From: Oscillospiraceae bacterium
Lineage (GTDB): Bacteria; Bacillota; Clostridia; Oscillospirales; Ruminococcaceae
Assembly: GCA_020024475.1 (NCBI GenBank)
Contig: JAHHTS010000008.1
Span: forward strand, 1 to 54,432
Direction: 5' to 3'
Length of the DNA: 54,432 bases
Shown: positions 43,335-50,505 of the stretch, piece by piece
Numbering within the stretch: position 1 is the first letter of the stretch
Layout of the letters: each line of letters starts with the position of its first letter
The notes under the pieces: model-generated
Told to the model about the DNA's origin: nothing
The model's database searches: none
What the model saw: only the letters and a program-made list of their open reading frames with translations
Program-made: the position numbers and the translations under genes

Positions 43335-45554
43335 TTATTCTGTAAAACTAGTATCTGAATAAGTTACTGTAATTGTAGTACCCATTGGCACTTTATCACC
43401 TGCATTAGGGCTTTGAGATGACACTTTAACTGAATTATTGCCAGAATACGCACCATCTTCTTTAATATTTAATCCCTGTGAGTTCAACGCAGCACGCACT
43501 GCATCAGGGGTTTTGTTTATTAGATTCGGAACCGAAACCATCGCACTTTCCCCACTTTCTGTATAAGCAACAACCGTACTGCCAACAGTTACCTTAGTTC
43601 CTACTGCTGGAAACTGCGAAATTACATTTTCTCCGTTTCCTACAACCTTTACATTAAGACCTGCACGCTGTAATTTTACAGTTGCATCTGTAATACTATA
43701 TCCAGTAATTGATGAAACTGATACAGAAGCATGACTTTTCTCTGAAGCATTATAAATCGGCTCTACGCCAAGATAAGGAAGTATATCTCCCATAAGACTT
43801 CCAACTACTGGTCCAGCAAGCTGACCGCCATAATAGCCAGCTTCACCTCTTGGATCATCAAATGTTATCAATACTGCAATCTCCGGATTATCACAAGGAG
43901 CAACCCCAACGAAAGAGGCTATATAATCATCTTTTTGAGGTGTATCCAACTTCTGACTAGTACCTGATTTACCACCAACACGATACCCTGCAACATAAGC
44001 ATTTTTACCGTTACCTTCAAAAACATTCTTTTCTAGAATATTTCTTACTGTTCTACTTGTTTCCTCGCTTACTACTTGACGACGAATTGCCGGTGTGAGA
44101 TCCTTAACAATATTTCCATCTTTATCGACAAGCCGTGATCCTATATGTGGCGTCACAAGATTACCACCGTTTACGGCTGTAGCTACGGCTGTAATCATTT
44201 GGATAGGTGTAATTTTGTTTGACTGTCCGAATGAGCAACTGGCAAGAGTTACAGTATTATGAGTTTTATTTGTATAATGAATACTGTTTTGTTCACCTGG
44301 AAGGTCAATACCAGTTTTTTCAGCAAGACCAAACCCATAAAAATAATTATAAAATGTATCAATACCCATATCTTGGCCCATTTTTATGAAAGCCGGGTTA
44401 CAAGAGTTTATAAGTGCTTGTGCAAATGTTTCAGCACCATGTCCAGATAAATGCGCACATTTCATTGTCCAATTTTCTACCTTAACTGAACCAGAACAAT
44501 AATAACTAGAATTTAATGTTGCACTACCGCTATCCAATGCTGCGGAGGCAGTCACAATTTTAAATACTGAGCCTGGTTCATACAAGTCATTAACCGCTTT
44601 ATTTCTCCATTGTTTCTGTCTTGCTTGTGACATTGCCTGGTTGCGTTCCTTTTCATCCACTATTGCCATTATAGAATTATAAAGATTTTCATCAACTAAC
44701 TCATAAGGCTTATTAGGATCAAATGCAGGGTAAACAGCTAATCCTAAAATAGCTCCAGTTTTGACATTCATTACAACACCAACTGCACCTTCTTGCACTT
44801 TATGTTTTTCTGCGTTTAATTTAAGCTGTTTTTCTAAATAGTGCTGTACTGTTTCATCTATTGTAGTTACAAGTCCATAGCCATCTTTGGTTTCACTGAT
44901 AACATCATAATCAGTTCCCATGTCCTTACCCCAGCCATTTTTAGCAGAAATTATCCTTCCTTTTTCACCAGTTAACTCGCTGTCATAATAACTCTCAAGT
45001 CCTGCTAATCCTTGGTTATCAGAACCACAAAAGCCTAGTATTGTAGATGCAAAATCACCATACGGATAATATCTCTTATAATCTTCAGCTATATTTACAC
45101 CTTTTATTTCATTTTCCTGGCAAAACAAACGCACTTCATCTGCTATAGGTTTGTCAACTTTCATTTTAATTGATTGATAGTAACTTTTTTCTTTACCTAG
45201 TTTCTTTAAAATCACATCTGGCTCTATTTCAAGTATTTTACCCAAACCATCAGCAATAAGTTGGTGTTGTTCTTTTTTTGTATCCACAGGCGAAACTGAT
45301 ATACTCCATACAGTGGCACTTTGAGCAAGAATTTTTCCATTTGCATCATATATAGAACCACGCATCGGTGATAACTCTGTTTCTCGTTGTTGAACATCTG
45401 TGGCCTTGGTTTTATACTTCTCATAATCGACTATCCGTATTTTAAACATATGGACGATTACTATCGAAAAGCAAAGCAACGCTCCTGTACATAGCCATAT
45501 GGTACGTTTTTTCATTTCCGTGGTTACATTTATATTACTTCTTTTTCTATCCAT
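43335..45554 (-). CDS. Class B penicillin-binding protein with two PASTA domains (FtsI/SpoVD)
   Basis: This transpeptidase cross-links septal or spore peptidoglycan. The 739-residue protein has one N-terminal helix (about 18-38) and a pedestal domain. The transpeptidase domain has S329-x-x-K332 (EPGSVFK), S384-C-N386 and K529-S-G. Two C-terminal PASTA domains follow (about 611-672 and 674-735). PASTA-tailed PBPs at this dcw position are PbpB/FtsI or SpoVD; the window has no spore genes to choose between them. A hairpin lies upstream in the gap to ftsL. It partners with the SEDS protein encoded downstream. Confidence 0.94.
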   Translation of the reverse strand: MDRKRSNINVTTEMKKRTIWLCTGALLCFSIVIVHMFKIRIVDYEKYKTKATDVQQRETELSPMRGSIYDANGKILAQSATVWSISVSPVDTKKEQHQLIADGLGKILEIEPDVILKKLGKEKSYYQSIKMKVDKPIADEVRLFCQENEIKGVNIAEDYKRYYPYGDFASTILGFCGSDNQGLAGLESYYDSELTGEKGRIISAKNGWGKDMGTDYDVISETKDGYGLVTTIDETVQHYLEKQLKLNAEKHKVQEGAVGVVMNVKTGAILGLAVYPAFDPNKPYELVDENLYNSIMAIVDEKERNQAMSQARQKQWRNKAVNDLYEPGSVFKIVTASAALDSGSATLNSSYYCSGSVKVENWTMKCAHLSGHGAETFAQALINSCNPAFIKMGQDMGIDTFYNYFYGFGLAEKTGIDLPGEQNSIHYTNKTHNTVTLASCSFGQSNKITPIQMITAVATAVNGGNLVTPHIGSRLVDKDGNIVKDLTPAIRRQVVSEETSRTVRNILEKNVFEGNGKNAYVAGYRVGGKSGTSQKLDTPQKDDYIASFVGVAPCDNPEIAVLITFDDPRGEAGYYGGQLAGPVVGSLMGDILPYLGVEPIYNASEKSHASVSVSSITGYSITDATVKLQRAGLNVKVVGNGENVISQFPAVGTKVTVGSTVVAYTESGESAMVSVPNLINKTPDAVRAALNSQGLNIKEDGAYSGNNSVKVSSQSPNAGDKVPMGTTITVTYSDTSFTE

Positions 45555-45588
45555 TATAACCTCTTTTGGTTAATGCTTTATAGTAATT

Positions 45589-45636
45589 TTAGGCGAAGAA
45601 TACTAAGACATATTGCCTTTTTACTCTCCGCCTAAG
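45589..45636 (-). other. Intra-operon hairpin between ftsL and the PBP gene
   Basis: TTAGGCGAAGAATAC pairs with the complementary GTACTCTCCGCCTAA arm over about 14 positions with two mismatches. There is no T-run on the minus strand, so it is more likely an RNA-processing or stability element than a terminator. Confidence 0.4.
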
Positions 45637-45659
45637 CTTTATACTCAAATTTTATTTTT

Positions 45660-46133
45660 CTAAGGCAATAAATATGACATTAACGGCCGAATTGCCTCAG
45701 TAAGTTTTTCTTTTACTGGTGAGTCGTTTATAACTATTTTATTTTGATTTTCCAACTCAACATACTTTTTCTGTGAAGCATCCATCTTTACCATGCCAAG
45801 ATTATTCATTGCATAGCTCTCGATTTCATCAAGCGTCATACGACTTTCAAGCGTAAATTCCAAATATGATTTCTCACTTTGAAGTAGAACCATCTCTTCT
45901 TTGGTTTTTGCTATTTTTCTACTAAAACTTGTTATGGAAGCATTAGTCGCAATAACAGCAGTTATAAGGCTAAAAAGTGCAGCTATTCCTATAATATTTA
46001 AAATCTTTTTACCAAATGCAAATTTGGTTTGTGCCTTTATAATAACACTTTGATTTTTTTCTTTTCTCGCTATATGTCTCTCTTGTTCTGTTTCATATAA
46101 AGACAAATCGTATGCTGTACCAATTCCAGCCAT
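45660..46133 (-). CDS. ftsL: FtsL-like cell division protein
   Basis: FtsL is a small bitopic divisome protein that works with FtsQ/DivIB and FtsB/DivIC and activates FtsWI. The 157-residue protein has a basic cytoplasmic part, one helix (about 47-65), and an extracytoplasmic leucine-zipper-like coiled coil (about 70-100) followed by MNNLGMVKMD, the usual close of FtsL/DivIC domains. Sequence conservation in this family is low; position between rsmH and the PBP gene is the main support. AAAGGAAGG precedes the ATG. Confidence 0.85.
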   Translation of the reverse strand: MAGIGTAYDLSLYETEQERHIARKEKNQSVIIKAQTKFAFGKKILNIIGIAALFSLITAVIATNASITSFSRKIAKTKEEMVLLQSEKSYLEFTLESRMTLDEIESYAMNNLGMVKMDASQKKYVELENQNKIVINDSPVKEKLTEAIRPLMSYLLP

Positions 46134-46167
46134 TTTACTTTACCTTCCTTTAGCATTCTTAATATAT

Positions 46168-47100
46168 TTAATATTCCAGTTTCTCAATAATTCTAAGTTT
46201 AGCTGAGCGACTACGACGATTTTCATCTTGTTCCGATTCATCAGCTATAAGTGGTTTTCTCGTTATAATTTTAGCCTTAGCTTTTCCACCGCAAATACAA
46301 ACAGGTAATTCAGGAGGACATGTACACCGTGTAGCTAATGATTTAAAATATTGTTTCACTATTCTATCTTCAAGAGAGTGGAATGTAATAATACACATTC
46401 TCCCACCTACATTAAGCATATCAAACAACTCTTCAAGCGCATCTTGCAAAGCACCAAGTTCGTCATTCACAGCAATGCGTAAAGCTTGAAATGTTTTTCT
46501 CGATGGATTTTTATTTTTTCGTCTTTCTGCAGATGGATAAGCACTATTTATAATATCTGAAAGTTGTTTTGTTGTTGTTATTTTTTCATTTTCACGATAT
46601 GCTACAATTTTTTTTGCTATTTGCCATGCAAATTTTTCTTCGCCGTATTCCCTTAATATATCAGTAATTTCTTGAGCTGAAAGTTCATTAACTAAATCAG
46701 CAGCTGATTGTCCTTCTTTACTCATTCGCATATCTAGATAAGCATCTGAATTGTAAGAGAATCCTCTTTCTGCTGTGTCAAGCTGATAGCTCGATACTCC
46801 TAAATCCAGTAGAACTCCATCTATTTTATAAATACCTTCTTTTTCTAAAGCTTTTTTTGCATCACGAAAATTTGTATGTAGAACCTTTGCTGGAAGTCCC
46901 TTCAATCTTTCAGTAGCTACTGCAACAGCATCAGGATCTTGATCCAATCCATAAAGCATACCAGTTGTAATTCTTTTTGCTATTTCTTTTGAATGGCCTG
47001 CACCGCCACAAGTGCCATCCACATAAATTCCTTTAGGATTTATATTAAGGCCTTCTATACACTGCATAAGCATTATAGGCTTGTGACTAAATTCACTCAT
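46168..47100 (-). CDS. rsmH: 16S rRNA m4C1402 methyltransferase RsmH
   Basis: RsmH methylates N4 of C1402 in the ribosomal P site using SAM. The 310-residue protein has the FSHKPIMLMQCIEGL start, the SAM loop YVDGTCGGAGHS, GLDQDPDAV, VLLDLGVSSYQLD, and a late ITFHSLEDRIVKQYFK motif, plus the RKNPSRKTFQALRIAVN helix region. It starts 2 bases after the mraZ stop. Confidence 0.97.
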   Translation of the reverse strand: MSEFSHKPIMLMQCIEGLNINPKGIYVDGTCGGAGHSKEIAKRITTGMLYGLDQDPDAVAVATERLKGLPAKVLHTNFRDAKKALEKEGIYKIDGVLLDLGVSSYQLDTAERGFSYNSDAYLDMRMSKEGQSAADLVNELSAQEITDILREYGEEKFAWQIAKKIVAYRENEKITTTKQLSDIINSAYPSAERRKNKNPSRKTFQALRIAVNDELGALQDALEELFDMLNVGGRMCIITFHSLEDRIVKQYFKSLATRCTCPPELPVCICGGKAKAKIITRKPLIADESEQDENRRSRSAKLRIIEKLEY

Positions 47101-47102
47101 TC

Positions 47103-47522
47103 TTAAAACTCCATATCTTTAAGCTTTTGCTCTATTGAAGCAAAGTCGTTTATTTTTTCATTTTCTATATAGGCCTGTCTATCCCAGATTTCTGCATAAG
47201 TTCTAGCACCTATAATTATTATGTCTTTTGTTATGTTAGCATGATCTTTAAGATACTGTGGCAACAATATTCTTCCTTGTTTATCAGGATTGATTTCTGT
47301 AACATTACCATAAATTATACGCAGTAGTTCTTTAGACTGTACAGTTGGCATATTTTCAAACTTTGAATCAAGTTTTTCCCACTGCTCTTCTCCATAAACT
47401 ACAAGACATTTATCAAACCATTTAGTGACATAAAGTGTGTCTCCCATTTCAGAACGAAATTTAGGAGGAAAGTTGGTTCTGCTCTTTGCATCGAGTGAAT
47501 ACTCGTATCTTCCCATCAACAT
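47103..47522 (-). CDS. mraZ: Transcriptional regulator MraZ
   Basis: MraZ is an AbrB-fold DNA-binding protein that represses its own dcw operon by binding repeated TGGG boxes. The 139-residue protein has two SpoVT/AbrB-like halves with the family motif DxKxRxxxPxxxR in each (YSLDAKSRTNFPPKFR at the start and NPDKQGRILLPQYLK in the middle). It heads the operon behind a near-perfect promoter with TGGGT-type boxes. The first in-frame ATG is used, with AAAGGTGG about 10 bases upstream. Confidence 0.96.
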   Translation of the reverse strand: MLMGRYEYSLDAKSRTNFPPKFRSEMGDTLYVTKWFDKCLVVYGEEQWEKLDSKFENMPTVQSKELLRIIYGNVTEINPDKQGRILLPQYLKDHANITKDIIIIGARTYAEIWDRQAYIENEKINDFASIEQKLKDMEF

Positions 47523-47569
47523 AAGGGCATAACCACCTTTCTAAAAATATAGTGGCAACTAACAAAGTC

Positions 47570-47594
47570 ACCCACTTTTACCTACATTCACCCA
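47570..47594 (-). promoter_or_regulatory. MraZ operator: three boxes with 10-base period
   Basis: On the minus strand TGGGT (47590-47594), TAGGT (47580-47584) and TGGGT (47570-47574) are each separated by 5 bases, giving a period of 10. This matches the known MraZ site (TGGGN repeats with 5-base spacers). It lies just downstream of the -10, over the expected transcription start, which fits autorepression. Confidence 0.85.
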
Positions 47595-47605
47595 CTTTAT
47601 GTCCT

Positions 47606-47634
47606 ATTATACAACAATAGTGATGTAATTGCAA
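47606..47634 (-). promoter_or_regulatory. Promoter of the mraZ/dcw operon
   Basis: On the minus strand TTGCAA (47629-47634), a spacer of exactly 17, and a consensus TATAAT (47606-47611). It lies about 85 bases before the mraZ start and directly before the MraZ boxes. Confidence 0.88.
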
Positions 47635-47639
47635 CTTAA

Positions 47640-48017
47640 TAAGTAATATTTCACAGTAATTAAAACAAAAAATTTATATATAAAATTCTAACTTTCCTAA
47701 AAATTTTACAAATAAAAATCACCTTGCACAGAATAATGCAAGGTGAAAAATCAATATTATATTTTCTAATAGTTTGTAGTTATACACTATGCGGTTATAT
47801 CCCGTGGAACATTTTTAAAATAACACACTGGATTTAAGTATAATATACTTTCCTATTAAAATAATATATAAAATAATTATATTTTATATTATCAATAAAT
47901 CATATTCTATTTTTAGAAAACCATAATCTTTTCAAAGGAAATATTATGAATAAATCAAGAGTAAAATAATATTTAACAAGAAAAATGGCTACAAACAATA
48001 TACTTATATATTTGAAT
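47640..48017. other. Intergenic stretch with one terminator hairpin
   Basis: There is no gene here. CACCTTGCA (47720-47728) pairs with TGCAAGGTG (47737-47745), and on the minus strand ATTTTTATTTG follows; it can terminate the PfkB transcript that ends at 48018. The rest is AT-rich without visible features. Confidence 0.6.
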
Positions 48018-48920
48018 TTATTTATTTATTGCCGTATTGAATTCTTCTTGAGTAAGTAGCGCACCTTTAACACCAACAACTGCTGCGGCAACTTTATTGG
48101 CGTTTGAAATTGCTTCAGCCATTGTTTTACCTTGATATAGTTCTGCCATAACAGCTCCAATATGACTATCTCCAGCTCCAATAGTATCTACAACATTATC
48201 AACTTTCACGGCATCAGCATGACCAAAACCATTTTCATCATACCAATCTGCACCATAAGCTGAGCGTGTAACAATAACTGTATTATTTGTCATATCATAC
48301 ATTTTTTTTATCGTCTCATGAACATCATTACCACCTAAATACCGCAAAATTTCATCATCATTCAGATGCATTATTGGTTTTAATTTATAAATGCGGTTTA
48401 ACAACTCCGATTCTATTTTTAGTATTCTTGGCCCAGGCGCAAAGAAAATAGGTATATTTTTGTAGTTCTCAAGAAATTCGACGATTTCATTACCAGTTTT
48501 TTCCTCGATTTCAAGTCCACAAATATATATACTTTGAAATTCACTCATATCAAGTTTATCAAGCCATTCTTTATATATTAGATATTCTGCACCGTGATAT
48601 GATACAAATGTTCTCTCCCCACTTTCTTCAACAAAACAATAACAACATCCATTCTCCATATCAACAAGCGGAATAGGACTTTCTATTCTTTTTTTTGCTA
48701 ATTCATTACGAACGAAATCTCCATATATACCAACACCTATTGGAGAAAACAATAAATTTGGAACACCATAATTTCTTATAGTATCAGAAACATTATAAGC
48801 GCAACCACCCATGGATGCTGTTTGGCCTTTAATATGTATATCCGCTTTTGTTGTTGGCAACTTGTCCACATTTATAATCATATCCACAACTGTAGATCCA
48901 ATAACCAGTATTTTCTTCAT
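48018..48920 (-). CDS. PfkB/ribokinase family sugar kinase
   Basis: This ATP-dependent kinase has the ribokinase fold. The 300-residue protein begins MKKILVIGSTVVDM, has the substrate-site G-G-C-A-Y-N (38-43) and the anion-hole/catalytic DTIGAGD with D251. The frame extends 12 codons further upstream, but a GGAGAAGAAG site precedes this ATG and the extension has none. It differs clearly from the PfkB protein at 10439-11374, so the two are not a recent duplication. Substrate unknown; the ribokinase-like start suggests a sugar. It is transcribed alone. Confidence 0.86.
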   Translation of the reverse strand: MKKILVIGSTVVDMIINVDKLPTTKADIHIKGQTASMGGCAYNVSDTIRNYGVPNLLFSPIGVGIYGDFVRNELAKKRIESPIPLVDMENGCCYCFVEESGERTFVSYHGAEYLIYKEWLDKLDMSEFQSIYICGLEIEEKTGNEIVEFLENYKNIPIFFAPGPRILKIESELLNRIYKLKPIMHLNDDEILRYLGGNDVHETIKKMYDMTNNTVIVTRSAYGADWYDENGFGHADAVKVDNVVDTIGAGDSHIGAVMAELYQGKTMAEAISNANKVAAAVVGVKGALLTQEEFNTAINK

Positions 48921-49012
48921 ATCATCTTCTTCTCCATTTTCAATCTTCAAACACATATAGATACATTATACTACTCATTAAATATTTCTCAAGCAAAATT
49001 TTATTTTGTTGA

Positions 49013-49041
49013 TTGACCTGATTTTTTTATTATGATACTAT
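49013..49041 (+). promoter_or_regulatory. Promoter of the ArsC/Spx-like gene
   Basis: TTGACC (49013-49018) and TACTAT (49036-49041) are exactly 17 bases apart, 28 bases before the ATG. Confidence 0.7.
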
Positions 49042-49069
49042 TTATAATATATATTAAGGAGAGAATACT

Positions 49070-49420
49070 ATGTTATTTATTTGGTATCCAAAATGTTCAA
49101 CTTGTATAAAAGCAAAAAAATATCTTGATAGCAAAACCGAAAACTATTCTGTACGAGATATTAAACTTGAAATTCCAACTTTTGACGAATTAAACGAATG
49201 GTATGAAAAAAGTGGACTAGACATAAAACACTTTTTTAATACTAGCGGAAACCTATACAAGAGTATGAATTTGAAAGAAAAATTACCTACTATGTCTACA
49301 TATGAAAAACTGAAACTTTTATCCACTGATGGAATGCTTATAAAAAGGCCAATAATAGTGGATGACAATTTTGTTTTAGTAGGATTTAAACAATCAGAAT
49401 GGGATGAAAAGTTAAAATAA
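49070..49420 (+). CDS. ArsC/Spx/YffB family thioredoxin-fold protein
   Basis: Members are glutaredoxin-like arsenate reductases or Spx-type regulators. The 116-residue protein has a C-S-T-C pair (9-12) at the start of helix 1 and the late family motif LIKRPIIVDDNFVLVGFKQSEW. The KRPI cis-Pro region is shared by ArsC, YffB and Spx. Spx also uses a CxxC, but the RNA polymerase-binding Gly52/Arg region cannot be judged by eye, and no ars genes adjoin. I would keep the name at family level. A GGAGAG site precedes the ATG. Confidence 0.87.
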   Translation: MLFIWYPKCSTCIKAKKYLDSKTENYSVRDIKLEIPTFDELNEWYEKSGLDIKHFFNTSGNLYKSMNLKEKLPTMSTYEKLKLLSTDGMLIKRPIIVDDNFVLVGFKQSEWDEKLK

Positions 49421-49472
49421 AATATTCAACAATAAAATTATATACAAACTTCATACTTTTTGAAAAAAAAGC

Positions 49473-49501
49473 TTTACAAATCATATTTGCTGTGGTATTA
49501 T
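49473..49501 (+). promoter_or_regulatory. Promoter of tRNA-Gln
   Basis: TTTACA (49473-49478) and TATTAT (49496-49501) are 17 bases apart, with TGG before the -10. The tRNA starts 18 bases later. Confidence 0.7.
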
Positions 49502-49518
49502 AAATAAGCGTTAAACAA

Positions 49519-49594
49519 TGGGGTATCGCCAAGCGGTAAGGCATTGGACTCTGACTCCAACATTCCCTAGGTTCGAATCCTAGTACCCCAGCCA
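49519..49594 (+). tRNA. tRNA-Gln (anticodon CUG)
   Basis: The full cloverleaf is present: acceptor TGGGGTA/TACCCCA, D-arm GCC/GGC, anticodon stem TTGGA/TCCAA with loop CTCTGAC (anticodon CTG, reads CAG), T-arm CTAGG/CCTAG with TTCGAAT, discriminator G and encoded CCA. An AT-rich genome also needs a UUG-reading tRNA-Gln, which must lie elsewhere. Confidence 0.95.
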
Positions 49595-49596
49595 AA

Positions 49597-49625
49597 AAGA
49601 ACTCTCATTCGAGAGTTCTTTTTTA
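49597..49625. terminator. Terminator after tRNA-Gln and ferredoxin
   Basis: AAGAACTCTC (49597-49606) pairs perfectly with GAGAGTTCTT (49611-49620), followed by TTTTA. An A-run on the other side lets it also end the convergent ferredoxin transcript. Confidence 0.9.
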
Positions 49626-49631
49626 TACAAT

Positions 49632-49820
49632 TTATTCAATAGAAATAACTGAAGCCGGGCAACTCTTTTGTGCATCTAAAGCCAAGTCATAAGAGCCCTC
49701 TGGTATATTATCTACCAAAACAAACGCTCTTCCGTCTTCACCTATATCGAAGACTACTGGACAAATTGAAGTGCAAAGGCCACAGCAAATACAACCTGTT
49801 TTATCAACAAAAGCTTTCAT
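49632..49820 (-). CDS. Single-cluster 4Fe-4S ferredoxin
   Basis: This small cytoplasmic electron carrier could serve Rnf and other redox enzymes. The 62-residue protein has C10, C13, C16 in CICCGLCTSICP and C54 in KSCPASV as cluster ligands. C20 and an extra C12 are also present; in similar monocluster ferredoxins an additional Cys pair forms a disulfide. The start is the second in-frame ATG, with GGAGGTG 6-8 bases before it; the ATG five codons upstream lies inside that site. Confidence 0.9.
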   Translation of the reverse strand: MKAFVDKTGCICCGLCTSICPVVFDIGEDGRAFVLVDNIPEGSYDLALDAQKSCPASVISIE

Positions 49821-49965
49821 ATTATTCACCTCCATTGTTATATATTCCCCTTAAATACAGTTTATATACCCAATTGTATCTTTACAAATAGATAAAAAGT
49901 TTATATAATAATAATTAAATATGTAAAGGAAATAGTAATTTATTTTACTAATATTGGTATTTACA

Positions 49966-50310
49966 ATGAATGCTATAAATGAATTTTTACACATCACTCT
50001 CCAAAACTCAGTAAACTTTTTTGTAACAATATTGGAACTCATGGGGCTTATTGTTATTGCTTACACTTCTGTGATTTCTTTTTACAAGTGGATAAAAAAA
50101 GATAATGGTACCCGCCTTTATCTTGCTGAAGGTCTAGCTAGTGCACTTACATTTAAATTAGGTGGCGAAATTTTACGTACAGTTGTTGTAAGAGATATGT
50201 CCGAAATTCTTCAGGCTGGTGCTATTATTATTCTTCGTGCCGCACTTACATTTCTTATTCATTGGGAGATTTCTAACGAAGAAAAAGAGCAAGAATATAA
50301 AAATAAATAA
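49966..50310 (+). CDS. DUF1622 membrane protein
   Basis: The roughly 114-residue protein has about three hydrophobic helices: LELMGLIVIAYTSVISFY, a middle helix around EGLASALTFKLGGEILRT, and IIILRAALTFLIHW. The GLASALTFKLGGEILRTVV stretch and ILRAALTF close are typical of DUF1622, a family of unknown function. The start is unsure: an in-frame TTG lies 12 bases upstream at 49954, and neither has a strong ribosome-binding site. The charged tail is rich in Glu, Lys and Asn. It lies between the ferredoxin gene and tRNA-Leu. Confidence 0.8.
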   Translation: MNAINEFLHITLQNSVNFFVTILELMGLIVIAYTSVISFYKWIKKDNGTRLYLAEGLASALTFKLGGEILRTVVVRDMSEILQAGAIIILRAALTFLIHWEISNEEKEQEYKNK

Positions 50311-50326
50311 AAATTTCATTTTTTAT

Positions 50327-50355
50327 TTGACAAATCTATTTTATTTTAGTATAAT
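50327..50355 (+). promoter_or_regulatory. Consensus promoter of tRNA-Leu
   Basis: TTGACA (50327-50332), a 17-base spacer and TATAAT (50350-50355) form an exact sigma-A consensus, 14 bases before the tRNA-Leu gene. Confidence 0.92.
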
Positions 50356-50368
50356 AAAATCCTAATCA

Positions 50369-50453
50369 GCGGATATGGCGGAATTGGCAGACGCGCCAGA
50401 CTTAGGATCTGGTGCTGAGAGGCGTGCAGGTTCGACCCCTGTTATCCGCACCA
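50369..50453 (+). tRNA. tRNA-Leu (anticodon UAG)
   Basis: Class II tRNA with acceptor GCGGATA/TATCCGC, anticodon stem CCAGA/TCTGG and loop CTTAGGA (anticodon TAG, reads CTA and CTG), a long variable arm TGCTGAGAGGCGT, T-arm GCAGGTTCGA, and encoded CCA. Confidence 0.96.
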
Positions 50454-50460
50454 AATTAAT

Positions 50461-50505
50461 ATAATCCGAACTCAGTTTTTCCTTTGGAAGATGAGTTCGG
50501 ATTAT
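50461..50505 (+). terminator. Terminator after tRNA-Leu
   Basis: ATAATCCGAACTCA (50461-50474) pairs perfectly with TGAGTTCGGATTAT (50492-50505), followed by TTGTTTATTTTTT. Confidence 0.92.

Noticed and set aside
49386..49595. Minus-strand frame of 69 codons with a GFEPRECWSQSP-like stretch
   Set aside because: It is the reverse translation of tRNA-Gln, a well-known spurious protein. The tRNA explains the sequence fully.
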